64,000 nt of DNA from Polytrichum commune (lineage: Eukaryota > Streptophyta > Polytrichopsida > Polytrichales > Polytrichaceae). Made by a program: the position numbers and the translations under genes. The DNA lies in the NCBI GenBank assembly GCA_950295325.1, contig OX485805.1, positions 26,029,501 through 26,093,500 of the forward strand, in the 5' to 3' direction. The notes under the pieces were generated by a model that was not told where the DNA came from, made no database searches, and was given only the letters and a program-made list of their open reading frames with translations. This document shows positions 1 to 11,229 of the stretch, piece by piece (the first letter of the stretch is position 1; every line of letters starts with the position of its first letter).

Positions 1-812
1 AATTTAGAAACAAATATTGTAAAGGGGAGAGTTGCCACCCGGGACTTGAAGAAGTCCTACTTGTGATCCACCCCTCTACCATTCCCCTATTGTTTCTGAT
101 TCAGTGCTCATTTAACCTTCCTCCCTCTCAGAAGTAGCATTAAGAATGAGTATTTTCCTGTGTCATAATTTGACATATTGAGCTTGGCAACTACGATCCT
201 TTTTATGAGAGTGGACGTGTGTTCTCCGCCACAGAGGTAAAACATCAGTGCATTGCCATCTTCCACATGTGCACTTCTAATCAAACTCACCTTTTCCCTT
301 GATTCCATGGAAGTGGATCCATTGATTGTTGATAGCAGTGATGATGAGTCTAAAGTAGTGAAGCTAAGCGATGCACAAAAATATGCTAAAGATGTTTTGA
401 ATTTTATGGCTAGCCAAGGTTCTCAGATTTTCAGCACTCATGAGTTGTTAGAAATGGAAAAAATCCATGACAAACTCATTAGAATTGGTGTTGCACATTT
501 AACATCAACAAAACAATGTGACATGCATTAGAAGCTTCTTTGTCTCTAGTGAGAGGTCTTTACCTGATCTCAATGACACATTATGATGTGCTCTTGTTGT
601 TATTCACAATTTTGAATTAGATTTTACATTCAAAAACATTGAAGTCTCGTATTTGTTATTTAAAAAAAAATTGTAATTATATTTTGATTTTCTACATATA
701 TTTTGATAATATCACATTATGCACAAAATGTGACATTATCAAGTATGTCACACCTTGTTTATATCACACTTTTTGGTGAAACGGAGGGTGTGACATTATC
801 AAGGTTAGGGTG
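1..812 (+). mobile_element. 3' part of a pogo/Tigger-like DNA transposon
   Basis: The right part of a pogo-like element whose left end lies outside the window. It ends in an inverted-repeat-type sequence (GTGACATTATCAAGGTTAGG) followed by TA at 813-814, the usual TA target site of Tc1/mariner-pogo elements. A related terminus closes the fragment ending at 19095, and the left end at 37531 (CAGTCTAACC) is the matching inverse. The second copy of the flanking host block (from 56119) lacks this sequence and resumes at the same TA, which supports the boundary. It carries the C-terminal transposase remnant at 313-531. Confidence 0.6.
253..531 (+). pseudogene. C-terminal remnant of pogo/Tigger-type transposase
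   Basis: A 92-codon open frame whose useful part (from about residue 22) reads DPLIVDSSDDE...VVKLSDAQKYAKDVLNFMASQ. The same acidic stretch followed by VKLSDA-x-x-x-A recurs in the frame at 40394-40657, where it is the tail of a recognisable Tigger-like DDE transposase, and in a damaged copy at 18571-18790. No DDE domain precedes it here, so it is a fragment. The first 20 residues are probably not part of the original protein. Confidence 0.5.
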
Positions 813-950
813 TAGACCTGTGCAAGTGCTAGCCAACCCTAATTGTAAGTACCACGTAGGTGCCAACATAATATTATTCAGCCATGTGCGTCGGTTTCAT
901 GATCTTGGAATAAGTCAATTATGGTTTTAATACACTAGAGCACTATTTTG

Positions 951-1146
951 GTTCACTTTACCATGCTTGCACCCAATTGCGAGTCCCAAACATCAACATG
1001 CGACTACCTCTCTCCAATGCAACCTCCCTCAGAGGGCTTCGTTGCAGCCTCGGTCATACATTTGGGCTAGTACCTTGACACTTGACAGCAACACGTTAGC
1101 CCAAAATTATTTCTTGGCATGTGGGCCAAAGCATGGTAAAGTGAAC
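951..1146. mobile_element. Small MITE-like element with 16-bp perfect inverted ends
   Basis: GTTCACTTTACCATGC at 951-966 is repeated as its exact reverse complement at 1131-1146, giving a 196-bp unit. Copy 2 of the surrounding block has a different sequence here and only the last part (GTAAAGTGAAC) is shared, so the interval differs between copies. No clean target-site duplication is visible, so assignment as a MITE is tentative. Confidence 0.35.
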
Positions 1147-3105
1147 AACAAAAGTGGTGTGCCCTTCCATTGTGATACAATTTTCTTATATAATAAAAAA
1201 AGTATGTCATTTCAAGATCGTGAAACCTTCCAATAGGTTTGAACCAAACAAAGTGACACTAATTGATGAGTGTGCTCACATGAGCATGCTCATGTGAGCA
1301 AACACGCCAAGTCCATACTTGTGGATTTACAAGTGTGTACATAGGCCTTCCCTCATTTTAGGGGCAGCCCAAAAAATACTTTAAGATTGCCTAAGAAAAT
1401 ATTCTATTTAGGGTGTTGCCCTCAATAGATTTTACTTTTGGGGTTGCCTGCAACTTCTTTAGGATGGCTCCAATATTTATCTAATCCTCTTTTATTATTA
1501 TAATTTAAAAAATTCATTTGAACTTGCTCAAGAATGTTGTGTCAGTTCCATGAATCAACTAGCCTTAAAGTTAGCAAAATATACCTGCCAATAGAGAGGC
1601 AAATCCCTTATGTTCACAAAGTAGGCATTCGCTATCGTAGAACATATAGAAGAACTTGTGAACTTGGTGCATGTGCATGTTTTGAATCACACTTGAATTG
1701 TTTAGGTATATTATTAAATGAATAAATTAACTTCAATTGATTGATGAATATGATAACCACTAAGAGAGTGCATGATGATGTACATTTGTAATACTAAGTG
1801 GAGATGTATATCTTAAGCTCTGAAGAGTGGAATAATGAGAATTTGTGTCTCTCTTGGACCACAATCAAACTAGAAAATAACTATTGCTAGAATATTATTG
1901 AAAATTTCTCAAATTATTAAAAAATTGCATGCGAAAATGGTGAGCATTATTGGAGTTTACACTGATTGAGTCTATAATTTCATATTGCATGTCCATAGGT
2001 TCACAAAAATCAACAATTTGTTCATAAACAAATTAGACCTTAAATAATTATTGTGGCCCATAAAGGTAGTGAATGTGGTTGCAATGATGTTAGATGAATA
2101 TTTGTTGGGTCAAAACTATAGCCATTTGTTCATGCTTGATTTGTATTAGTATTTGTAGCTCTAATAGGGGGTGGTAGAATATTAATGAAGGAATTTAACA
2201 AGATTAAACCTCGAGCTTAAACCCAATATTTGAGATTTAAATTAATTAAAAAAACATTTAGTGTTTTCACTCCTTTTCGGGGGACTTGGAATGCCATATA
2301 GGGCCCCAAAGTATATTTTCCGGTAACAACACTCCCATTTTGGCCTCCCTTTCATGCTCCCCATCCCACCTTCCTACTCCTCTAAATAATTGTACCATTT
2401 TCTTGCCTTTCCGCGGCCTCGGAGTGTTGATTTGGGCCCCACAATTGGACAATTGGGTATGACATCCCATTTTGGCCTCCCTTTGATGCTCCCCATCCCA
2501 CCTTCCCATGCCCGTGGCCTCCCTCTCTCCCCTTGCAAATCAAGCTTTGCGTGTCACACCAGTAGTAACCATGTAAACAATTCTACAACTTTAAATATAT
2601 AAATATATATATTTGATATGCACATTTCAAAGTGCTCATCATTACAATCACCTAGAATTTTTTTTAAATAAATAGCATTTTGTGGCCTTCGAGTGTCGTG
2701 GCGGGCCCCAAAATGGGATTGTTGGGGGTGGTGGTCCCAAGTGGGCCTCCTCTTCATGCTCCCTAACCCACAACCTGCACCCTTGGCCTCCCCTTTCCCC
2801 TCACAAATCAGACTTTCAACCCCATGTGAGTAGTGACTATGTAAACAATTCTAAGAGATAGTACACTAAATATATCAATTATTAAGTGTGGGAAATTAGT
2901 GAAGGTGATACTAAATTCCATTGTGCTATGATATTAGTGCCACCAAAAGATAAAGGAAGCATTGTTCATCCCAACACTTGGCATTGTTCATTGAAAGTGC
3001 CAGCATTGGCACGAAAGTACCAGAACTTGGCATTATTCACGGACAAGCATGTGGCACGCACTAGTCACAAGCATGCACTAATTTTCTTTGAAATGTATGA
3101 TAAAT

Positions 3106-3764
3106 CACATGGAACTTTCACTTGTGTCCCAATGGGAAAATTTCTCAAAATTCCCTTTCATGTCCCGTGGTTCATAAGGCTTGGAAGGGAATGTGGAAAG
3201 AGTGGGAATTTTGCTCATGTCCCTTGATTGATAATGGAAATGTCTAGTTGAACATGGGAAATTGTGTAGATGGGACATTTTATATGGATGATGGGAATAT
3301 GCTACTTGGAAGTTTGTTCAAAGAGAATTTAAAATAAATGAATAATCATCTACATTCCATGAACTTGGTCTAACCTATAGGTAGGCTCTTCCCACTTATA
3401 GATGAGATCTAGGGGTGTTGGTGAATGGATTTGAATCTTGGACTCACAACCCTACTCCAACACCTTGGCCACTGACTCATTGCACATTACATGTAAATAT
3501 GGAGGGCTTTTAAGCAATTTATATGAAAAGCCAACATTTACCTTGTAATGTAAGAATGTAGAAATTAAAACACCTCTCCTACATCCAACATAAAAACTTG
3601 TGCCTTATAGATTTTTGGCGGATTCATCTCAAATAATTTGGACTAGACTAATTTGGAGTCTTTGAACCTAAATCCGGTGTCTACATGACTAAAAATAATA
3701 AACTGAGTATTGTTTACTATTTAAAGGCTTCTTGTTGGATGAACGAAAAACACTTGTAGGCGGT

Positions 3765-3826
<62 letters not shown>

Positions 3827-4302
3827 TGATTACTTACAAAGATTAAATCTACAAGATCTCTAAAATGAAACAAATATAGAATATTCTTTTATGGACATTC
3901 AATAATAAACATGCGATTGGTAAGAGATGATTAGCAAATCCAAATTGAAGTTGTAGTCACTTTTTTGATTATTTTTGAAGCTCATAATGATAAGTTATTC
4001 ATTGTCAAAGTAAAAACCCTAAACCGGCGGAGATAGAGTCAAGTGTGGAGGGACCATCATGTTCTGAAATAAAAATATTGTATTCCCATTGTTGAAAAGT
4101 TGAAAATATCCCTTTGATTAAGAGGGACAATTGTGAGATGAAACAAATTCTCATATTTGATGCATCGCACTTTGGTTTGTCCCATGATGATTCCCCTCTA
4201 TCATGAGACATGCAAACTTCCCATCTATAACATCATGACCCATGGGATTTAAGGGGTATGTCCCATGTTCTTCCCATGAGACACGAGTGGAAGTTGCTTA
4301 TG
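3106..4302. mobile_element. About 1.2-kb insertion present only in copy 1
   Basis: Copy 2 reads straight through (ATGATAAATGAGCC near 58510), whereas copy 1 has about 1.2 kb between the matching ATGATAAAT and AATGAGC. The ends carry an imperfect inverted repeat (AACTTTCACTTGTGTCCCAA near 3113 against the complement of a similar sequence near 4270-4295), with several TTCCCATG/CATGGGAA motifs inside. It looks like a non-coding terminal-inverted-repeat element. It contains a CT microsatellite. No transposase frame was found. Confidence 0.45.
3768..3821. repeat. (CT)n microsatellite
   Basis: About 27 uninterrupted CT dinucleotides. Confidence 0.95.
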
Positions 4303-4682
4303 AATGAGCATGTATTCATGAATTTAGTGCCACTTAGTAAAAAGAATCAACCCCCGGTAACTTTGAGATTTAGCTAGATTGTGCATGTGACCTGAATTAG
4401 TACCACTCTCGACACTTGCGAATTTGAGTTAGTGAACAAGAAAACGGTAGAACCGTGAGGCTCTGTCCTTTACTATGAAAGACTACAATTGTAGATGTCC
4501 ACTTTGCTCATGCCAATCCATGGCTATTCACTATACAAAACCTTCCTTGGATTTTGTGCACCTTCTTCTCAAATGCGGGTCAAGGATTGAAGCTACTCAT
4601 TTATCACCCGAAATTTTTAAAATGAATAATCAAGAATTGCCGAAATAACTATAGTTAACTAGATTTCTTCCAATGCATTCAA

Positions 4683-4719
4683 CTCTCTCTCTCTCTAGAG
4701 ATAGAGAGAGAGAGAGAGA
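4683..4719. repeat. Inverted CT/GA simple repeat
   Basis: A short (CT)n run is followed directly by a (GA)n run, making a foldback simple repeat. Confidence 0.8.
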
Positions 4720-5329
4720 ATCCACATTAAATAAAGTGGACCAAAAATAACAAGAACAAGTAACGTTCAAGTGTGAACGCAAAGTGGTTAGGAAGTTTGC
4801 TCTTGAAACGAAGAAGTTGATGCATAGTCTCTGTCCTACAGACAGAGCCAACAAAAGGAACGACAAACTGATCATGCAACACTGGCTTCATCAAATTAGA
4901 AAAGTAACCTAAACTGAGAAACCAATAAACAATACCAAGCTGTTGGGAGGCTACCATGAACAATAACATATCTGGACTGGATCCCTAGTGAGAACAACCA
5001 CTCAGAAACCCATAGTCCATACACCACAGATCTAAAGTATTCGTTCATAGAGATTCGAACTCCACTGCAGTTTAGACTGATTTTGAGAACCAATTTTTTA
5101 TGAGTACAGACACGGGAGATGACATAGAGTCTGCGGGAATGCTGGGCCTCCTCCCCCCACACTATGTCAGCCTCAAATATGATATCTATTCACATATGTA
5201 GGAAAGTACTCCACATGTGCCTTATTGACAATGAGGGATTATTTAGAGCGTTCCCACCAAACTCGGCACATGCCAAGTAGAGTATATAAATTTATACCTT
5301 TGGGGAGTCCTCCATCTTGGGTGGATCAG

Positions 5330-5337
5330 CTCATCAT
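5330..5337. other. 8-bp target-site duplication, left copy (CTCATCAT)
   Basis: CTCATCAT immediately precedes the left inverted repeat of the giant element and recurs immediately after the right one (32833-32840). The unoccupied paralogous site at 60638-60645 has a single copy. Eight-base duplications are the rule for hAT transposition. Confidence 0.85.
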
Positions 5338-5355
5338 CAGTGTTCAAGATTGAAG
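5338..5355 (+). repeat. Left terminal inverted repeat of the giant hAT element
   Basis: CAGTGTTCAAGATTGAAG, identical over 18 bases to the inverted sequence at 32815-32832. The CA...TG ends are typical of hAT elements. It is followed by three CCCTTCAA motifs (about 5365, 5384 and 5413), likely subterminal transposase-binding repeats by analogy. Confidence 0.85.
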
Positions 5356-5596
5356 TCTTCAATGCCCTTCAAACGCGATTTGGCCCTTCAAAATATACCT
5401 CTCTCAAAACAACCCTTCAAAATGCAACCCCAAACTCAAAATGAAAACTTCACTTGACGTCTTCAAAATTTTTACACCCGTCAACACTGTAGCGCTATAG
5501 TGACGAGGAGGTCGTTGTACATGGTAACTTTGGGAGGTTGAAGAACCCACATGGTACAAGGATCTAACTTCTCTTCAGTTCCAATTTTTCATTCAC

Positions 5597-6472
5597 ATGC
5601 TAGCTGATATATTATCAGAGTTGAATAAGGTCAATCACAAGTTTCAGTTTGATCTTGTAGATATCACTAGCATAGCTTCTACGATTGATGTAACAATCAG
5701 CTTGTTTCGTAGACACTATCTGGGTGTAAGTTTTGGCCTGACAACCAAACACCTAGGAAAGTTTCTCCGCGAGGTGGTACCCAATGGGCAGATATTGTAT
5801 GTTGATAGTTTTGGGTGTGAAAAAATGCATATCTTGCATTATGATTCCATGCCCGAGTGTGACGTAGGAGGCTCATTGGAGGCATGCATCATGTTGGGGA
5901 GGCAGTATGTGCAGAAGATCATCGATTCACTCAATGATCGATTTCCTGACTTGTCCATTTTCAATGCGGCCCGGCTTTTTAGCCCGAAGCACTATCCCGT
6001 AGATGAATTGGACAGAGGGACATTAACGGAACAATGGTTGAACCGGTTGGTGACACATTTCCGTTGGAGCGATGACCTTGTTAATCAATGCAATGCGGAA
6101 TTGCTAGAATTCGTGGAGATGTTATGTTCCGTTTGTGAACGCCGAAGTATGCAAGAAGCTTGGGTTTTTTGTGGCAATGACCGGGAGTTCATGATTAATT
6201 GGCCAACTATGATGTCGCTATGGCAAGCCATACTTGTGATCCCAACTAGCACTGCTGTTTGTGAGCATGGTTTTTCAAAGCAAAATTGGGTTAAGAGTGA
6301 AAGGAGAACTAGACTCAACCTTGACACACTAGATGCTTTAATGAGGGTTAGTCTAAATGGGTTAGGAGTTGAATTCATGGATTGGGATAGTATTTTTGAA
6401 TCTTGGAAAATTGGCACAAGAACCAACAAGCGTAGGGCATTATCACTAGAAGAGGTGGAGTTAGATGGTTGA
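5597..6472 (+). CDS. hAT transposase, C-terminal fragment
   Basis: A 291-residue frame starting at an ATG. The C-terminal part (about residues 205-255: W-Q-A-I-L-V-I-P-T-S-T-A-V-C-E-H-G-F-S then a charged stretch) matches the hAT dimerisation region, whose usual signature is LW...P.S....ER.FS. Here the usual ER is EH. The N-terminal half resembles the region before it in ZNF862-like hAT proteins. A complete hAT transposase is usually 600 residues or more, with a BED zinc finger and the first catalytic aspartates upstream. Only 260 bp separate this ATG from the element terminus, so those parts are missing. It is probably inactive alone. A related frame lies at 44103-44903. Confidence 0.8.
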   Translation: MLADILSELNKVNHKFQFDLVDITSIASTIDVTISLFRRHYLGVSFGLTTKHLGKFLREVVPNGQILYVDSFGCEKMHILHYDSMPECDVGGSLEACIMLGRQYVQKIIDSLNDRFPDLSIFNAARLFSPKHYPVDELDRGTLTEQWLNRLVTHFRWSDDLVNQCNAELLEFVEMLCSVCERRSMQEAWVFCGNDREFMINWPTMMSLWQAILVIPTSTAVCEHGFSKQNWVKSERRTRLNLDTLDALMRVSLNGLGVEFMDWDSIFESWKIGTRTNKRRALSLEEVELDG

Positions 6473-6588
6473 TTCTTAATTCTTCACATTGTATTGGAAG
6501 CATGCACCATATAAATCATGCATAAGTTTAATATGAGTTTTTAATATTTTATTTCTATATTACTGAATTGACGTCTTGAATTTGAACT

Positions 6589-6920
6589 AAACACTATATT
6601 AAACATTTCGGGACTTTCGGGAGTCCCAAAGTGAAGATTTTTTTACATTTTGGGGACATGGGAACATATTTATTGCTCCCAGGAACATGCAACTAGCTTG
6701 TGGGAACGTGGGAACAATGAATTTAGACCATGTGAATGCCAGATGCGCACGTGGGAACCTATGTATGGGAACGTTAAAGCGAACGCATAAACGCTCTATG
6801 GGAACGTGGGAACGATATATGGGAACGTTGGGAACGTTCTATGGGAATGCGGGAACGCTCTATGGGAACGTATGTGCGCACTGTGGAACGGGGGAACAAG
6901 AAGACATTTTGTGGCTACAT
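6589..6920 (+). repeat. Left subterminal region: end-like motif and GGGAACG repeats
   Basis: AACACTATATTAAACATTTC followed by GGGACTTT at about 6589-6617 also occurs, inverted, at about 32726-32755 next to the right terminus. From 6660 to 6900 the motif TGGGAACG and variants recur more than ten times. Two similar motifs (GCATTGGGAAC, inverted) lie near 32665-32685. Open frames across this interval are by-products of the repeats. Confidence 0.6.
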
Positions 6921-7389
6921 GGGAACGGTGTGTGGTCGCGCCAGGGTAGTGTGGTTTGCAAACGTGATAGAAGGGGTGTTTGTGGTGTGCACAGTGATAG
7001 ACCGAGGGCTCATTAATACAAGTAAACCCAAACCCACATCCAAATACAAAGGATAGACCTTGCATTACATACTTCAAAGTTCAAATTACAACACTTCACA
7101 TTAGATAAATGAACCCACCCTCTATAATGCTGGTGGTTTCCATTAAGAGTTGCACGGGTACACCGTGCCCACAATGGGGTTCCATTTAGCTGGTCATAGT
7201 GTTGAAATCAACAAAAATTGCACCCACATGTCCGAGAGGAGCCATGATGGTCTCCCATCGAGGAACCACCCCAAAAAAATTAGTACCAATCATTGGAGTA
7301 TTTGATGTGGTGTCTCACATTGTCAAGGAAATCACATCTAATCATGAATCATTGTGTGACGACTACGATGTGGGTTTTCCAGTCTCGCA

Positions 7390-10300
7390 TTACGAGGAAG
7401 GGTTGCCCCGAGCTCCCCGTCTACCAGTTGCACGGCCACGACCTCGAGTTCCACGTCCACCCCCTACATTTCCACGTCCACGACCTACTCGTCGCGCACT
7501 CGGCACATCAACGTCCTCCTCAACCGCCATCCCTCCGCGCTCTTGCGCAGAACAACGGCGAAGGCTGTCTTTGGCAAATTCAATCTGCTCTGGTGGAATA
7601 GTAATCTTAAGGGGCTCAACATCTTCATGTGCAGGTAGAGGCCATGCTGCCAAGATGCAGTCAATTGGTTGCCAGTCGGGGATGGAATATTTCGAATCGG
7701 CTTTCCACTTGAAGTTCGTGTTGGAGTCCCAACCATGGTATTTCTTTGTTATGTCTCTAGCAGTTGAAGTGGGAGTGAACCATTGTACCAGAATCTGATG
7801 GGGATGGTCCCCAGTGACGTTCAAGTTTGGTGGACACAAAGCTCGGCACACCCAAATGGGTCTATCAATATCTTGATCTTGGGGTCGAAGAATGAGGAAA
7901 TGCCCCTCATGCACGTTGTCGGCAATGCGGAAAGCCGGTGCAGGTCGAAGGTTAGAGGGGCCCACATAATGGTCATCTGGTTGGTGTTCCTCACGAAGTT
8001 CACCAGTACTCATGAAAGGATGTGCGTCCCTTTCGATTCGGGAGGATGGCCAGAATCCCTCCTGGAGTGCCAATCCCGCAGTGTACACATTTGTGAGGGG
8101 TGCCCGTAATGCCTCCAGTACCCCAATCCAGTATTGTAAAAGATGTGTTTGTGAGCCCCTATATGCTCCGGTCATGTCATGGTCACATATAGATTGCCAG
8201 TAGTCAACAAACCCTTGCAACCCAACAAGAACATCGTCCAGTTTTGCCATTTCTTGAGGTTTAGCAGGGTAAGGTTCCCCAGGTGGGAAAACTGGCTCCC
8301 CCTTTATGTTGGATTTCCACATCAATATGCCATCCTTGGGCAACCATTCATCATGCGTACTAAGCACCTTGTAATGCATGATGGGCCAACCATCATCCCG
8401 TACAACAAATTTGAATTGTTGGGCTTTCGTATGGCCAATGAGTTTGTCTTGGCCATCAGGAATGTACTCACTAACAAAAGCCCTCCAATCTGGAAGCTCC
8501 TCTATCATATGTGGGATGATAGGGACCTTCTCCATGTCCATGTATGATTTCATGAGCAAGGGGATAGTGGGGTAATCATGTTCACGCAAGTCCATACTCC
8601 ATCTACCAAATGAAGCATCAATGTCGTCATGTGTATGACCAACTAAAAGGTAAGACACGTGGACCTCCGTGAATATACCTTTGGCCGTGAGCATGGACCA
8701 AAATGCCTTCACATATCTACACTTGTTGTCCTTCCAACAATTATCGAGTTGAACATGCAAAACGGGTGGAAGCAAGACAGCTGGAATAGGCTCACTGGGT
8801 GGAGGTCGTAATCCTGACAAACATACATCACTCCCATGAAGAACAACACGATAAAGCGGTGACCGACCCGCACCATGGAATAGCATGCGAGATGATGAAG
8901 CCGGGGGCTGTTCCAAATCGCGAAGAAGCCTCGCAAATGAGCCCACAGTATGGTTGCAATCACCAGGATACAAATCCAATGCATAATGAGCATATCTCTC
9001 ATCTCCATGGCCATGAGCCATCATGCCTGTCACGGAAAGTGGTAGTTTCGTGAACATATCAGTGTCTTTGTTCTTGTTAGCAAAGCATGGAGATGCAGTT
9101 TTGCCATGGTCCATTTTGTCGTGAATGATGGTCAAAACCTTGCGCGGATGCTCAATGGACAACGCTCTCATACAACGGTAAGCATTACGAGCGGATTCTT
9201 GCTGTGCCTGGTGTTTCTCCAACTGCTTGGAAAACCCGGTGTGTGCGGCAGAACCTTTAACATGTTGAAGAATAATAGCCATAAGTGAATCGCATTTCCC
9301 ACAGCGAGCAAAATTGTCCCCTGCTCTTTTTGTCACGTAGTGCTTAAAATAATTCTGTCTTATTTGGCTCAGAGTCGAAAGAGAGATTGGTTGCAACCCA
9401 CATTTGTCATTCACCTGAATATCATACCACATACAACATTTAGACAGCCACAGAAATGAGAACACCTGGATTGAGGCAATCACTAATAACACATTGAAAA
9501 TGGACTAAGTGGAACATCGGGAGCCTACTAACCTGGTTGATTGTAACTAAAAATTTCTTCCATTTTGTGCCGCGAGGCAAGACCATCTCCACTACTCGAG
9601 TACCATTAGGCAAAGTGCGGGATTTATGAGGCATCATGTCCGCTTTGTCCTCTAAGAGGTTGGAAAGAGTGGCAGTGGCTTGCTGAGTGGACACACGATA
9701 CCGTTTGGTGTTCAAGTTCCCATGGTCTCGTGGTCGCACCCCACAATTGAACTCTTGTCGATTTCTGTAGAACGCGGTTTTTGAAATCACAAATATGTGC
9801 CTCCATGCGATTAGGCAAATATCACGTCCACTAAGTGTTACCACATTCGTATGCCCCCCCGGAAGTGGATGTACTTGTCCGTGGACCTCAAGACGTTTTG
9901 CATGCCTCATCCTTGTGGAGCAATCATAAAATTCAGTTCGAAGAGCGAGAGCCTCATCTCTAGGAAAGAATCTAAGGCACTCGCGATCACAACACAAAAC
10001 TGCAGATAGTTGTTGTATGCTTGCATTGGTTAGTATTTGGGATTTTTTCGTTGGCTTACGACGCTCTGGTATCCTGGATGTTTCATATGCTCTCTTCCCG
10101 TCCTTCCTTCGCTTCTCCAACAACTTGGTTTGTGCCCGTAATCTGTGGCCACTAACAAGGAGATGATGTGCCAGAGTGCAACCACCGTGGAAAACACGAG
10201 AGATTGGCCACGCCCTCAAAGCAAACATGGCCCCCATGTCCATCATGCCATGAATAGGCTCCATTATTAGTACACCAACGTGATCAGGTCCCAAACATTT

Positions 10301-10583
10301 GTCTTTCACGCAGTCAATTGGGTTTACATTACGGCAAATTCCTTTTGCCATATTGTGTCCATGTTCATTCACAAGCATAATAGGCTTGTTCACCCAATCA
10401 TCCCTACGAAGTCCACTGCAATTCGGGTCAATATCTTCAACCGGAACAGTTTCATCTTCCGAGAATATTGCGTCGGAAAGGGATGACCCCTGCACAAACA
10501 CTTCATTAGTAAAACATATTCCAACAAACAATGTGAAACATCTTAGTTTAGAAAACCACCTCTGTGGTAGATTCCGCATCCAT
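7390..10583 (-). CDS. DUF7869-like protein of a mobile element (spliced)
   Basis: Proposed exons: 10583-10560, 10489-9533 and 9414-7390, all joined in phase 0 by GT-AG introns of 70 and 118 bp, giving about 1001 residues. An alternative acceptor would start exon 3 at 9465. Start: ATG at 10583 (MDAESTTE); an upstream acceptor at 10598-10597 suggests a 5' UTR intron. The middle contains CC-D-x-E-C and repeated basic/Cys motifs. Near residue 550 is LDNCWKDNK and near 583 VGHTHDDIDASFGRWS, the hallmark of uncharacterised eukaryotic proteins carrying DUF7869, often found in repetitive DNA. The acidic pattern D-N...D-D-x-D is compatible with an RNase-H-like nuclease, but that is inference. The tail (about 970-1000) is RG-rich. 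The palindrome cluster at 10808-11228 lies upstream. Reading frames are intact, which suggests recent function. Confidence 0.7.
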
Positions 10584-10807
10584 GTGCTCGGCCAATCTGC
10601 ACAAGAACACTTGCGCGGTCAGTGTTACAACTTAGGCCTGATATAGCTTCACGTACCATTCGCTATTGAATCATATTAGTGCTTGTACTCGCAATCACCA
10701 AACGTTTAAACTAAAAACACAATACTGTAGATATCCTAAAGAACGAAAACTTCATCCTGTATTATCTGCCTTGTGACCTCACTAGATATCACCTATATCA
10801 CCTGTTA

Positions 10808-10901
10808 CAATATGTCGTGTATGTGGCGCGGGCATGCATCCCACTTTCACTCGATCGAGTGAAAGTGGGATGCATGCCCGCGCCACATACACGACATATT
10901 G
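10808..10901. repeat. 94-bp perfect palindrome containing P copy 1
   Basis: Every base from 10808 to 10854 pairs with 10855 to 10901, with no spacer. The centre is the shared 26-bp palindrome P (10842-10867; half-site CACTTTCACTCGA plus its complement). The outer 34-bp arms (ATGTGGCGCGGGCATGCATC and beyond) are found only here. It lies about 225 bp upstream of the DUF7869-like start codon. Confidence 0.95.
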
Positions 10902-11097
10902 GGCCCTTCATGCCTTTTCTTTTCTCAGAAAATCCGGTCATAAATAGATGTTACCCAATCTATCCCACCCGATTAACACCTACCTCCCTCTATACATATT
11001 ATTTGTGTCGATAATAAAAACGTCGATCACCAAACAATCACATCCTCTCCCCAGAAACTAATCACATGCTCATCCCCATGCAATCGACTCGCCAGCC

Positions 11098-11228
11098 CAC
11101 TTTCACTCGATCGAGTGAAAGTGGTGGGCCTGCCAGCGCCCGCGCCACAAAACTTTCACTCGATCGAGTGAAAGTGGGCTGGCGAGTCGATTGCAGGCCC
11201 ACCACTTTCACTCGATCGAGTGAAAGTG
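11098..11228. repeat. Cluster of three P palindromes in nested inverted arrangement
   Basis: P copies at 11098-11123, 11152-11175 (24 bp) and 11203-11228. The sequence left of the first (GCAATCGACTCGCCAGCC, from about 11080) reappears inverted to the right of the second. The sequence right of the first (GTGGGCCTGC) reappears inverted to the left of the third. Between the second and third copies the two flanks are joined directly. The cluster sits upstream of the DUF7869-like gene, possibly in its 5' intron or promoter. Confidence 0.9.
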
Positions 11229-11229
11229 T

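Larger units (their letters stand above)
813..5337 (+). repeat. Duplicated block, copy 1 (left of the giant insertion)
   Basis: This stretch matches 56119-60637 in the same orientation through most of its length. Examples are 813-920 against 56119-56226, 2260-2850 against 57630-58240, and 5000-5329 against 60340-60637. It contains no gene I can support. The match continues across the giant element at 32833-32877. Differences between the copies are mostly insertions: 3106-4302 is present only here, and 58585-60091 only in copy 2. A TATAAA-like box (about 5284-5290) lies just before the insertion site in both copies. Confidence 0.75.

Noticed and set aside
6687-7077. Open frames rich in GNV/GTL repeats
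   Set aside because: By-products of the GGGAACG repeat array.
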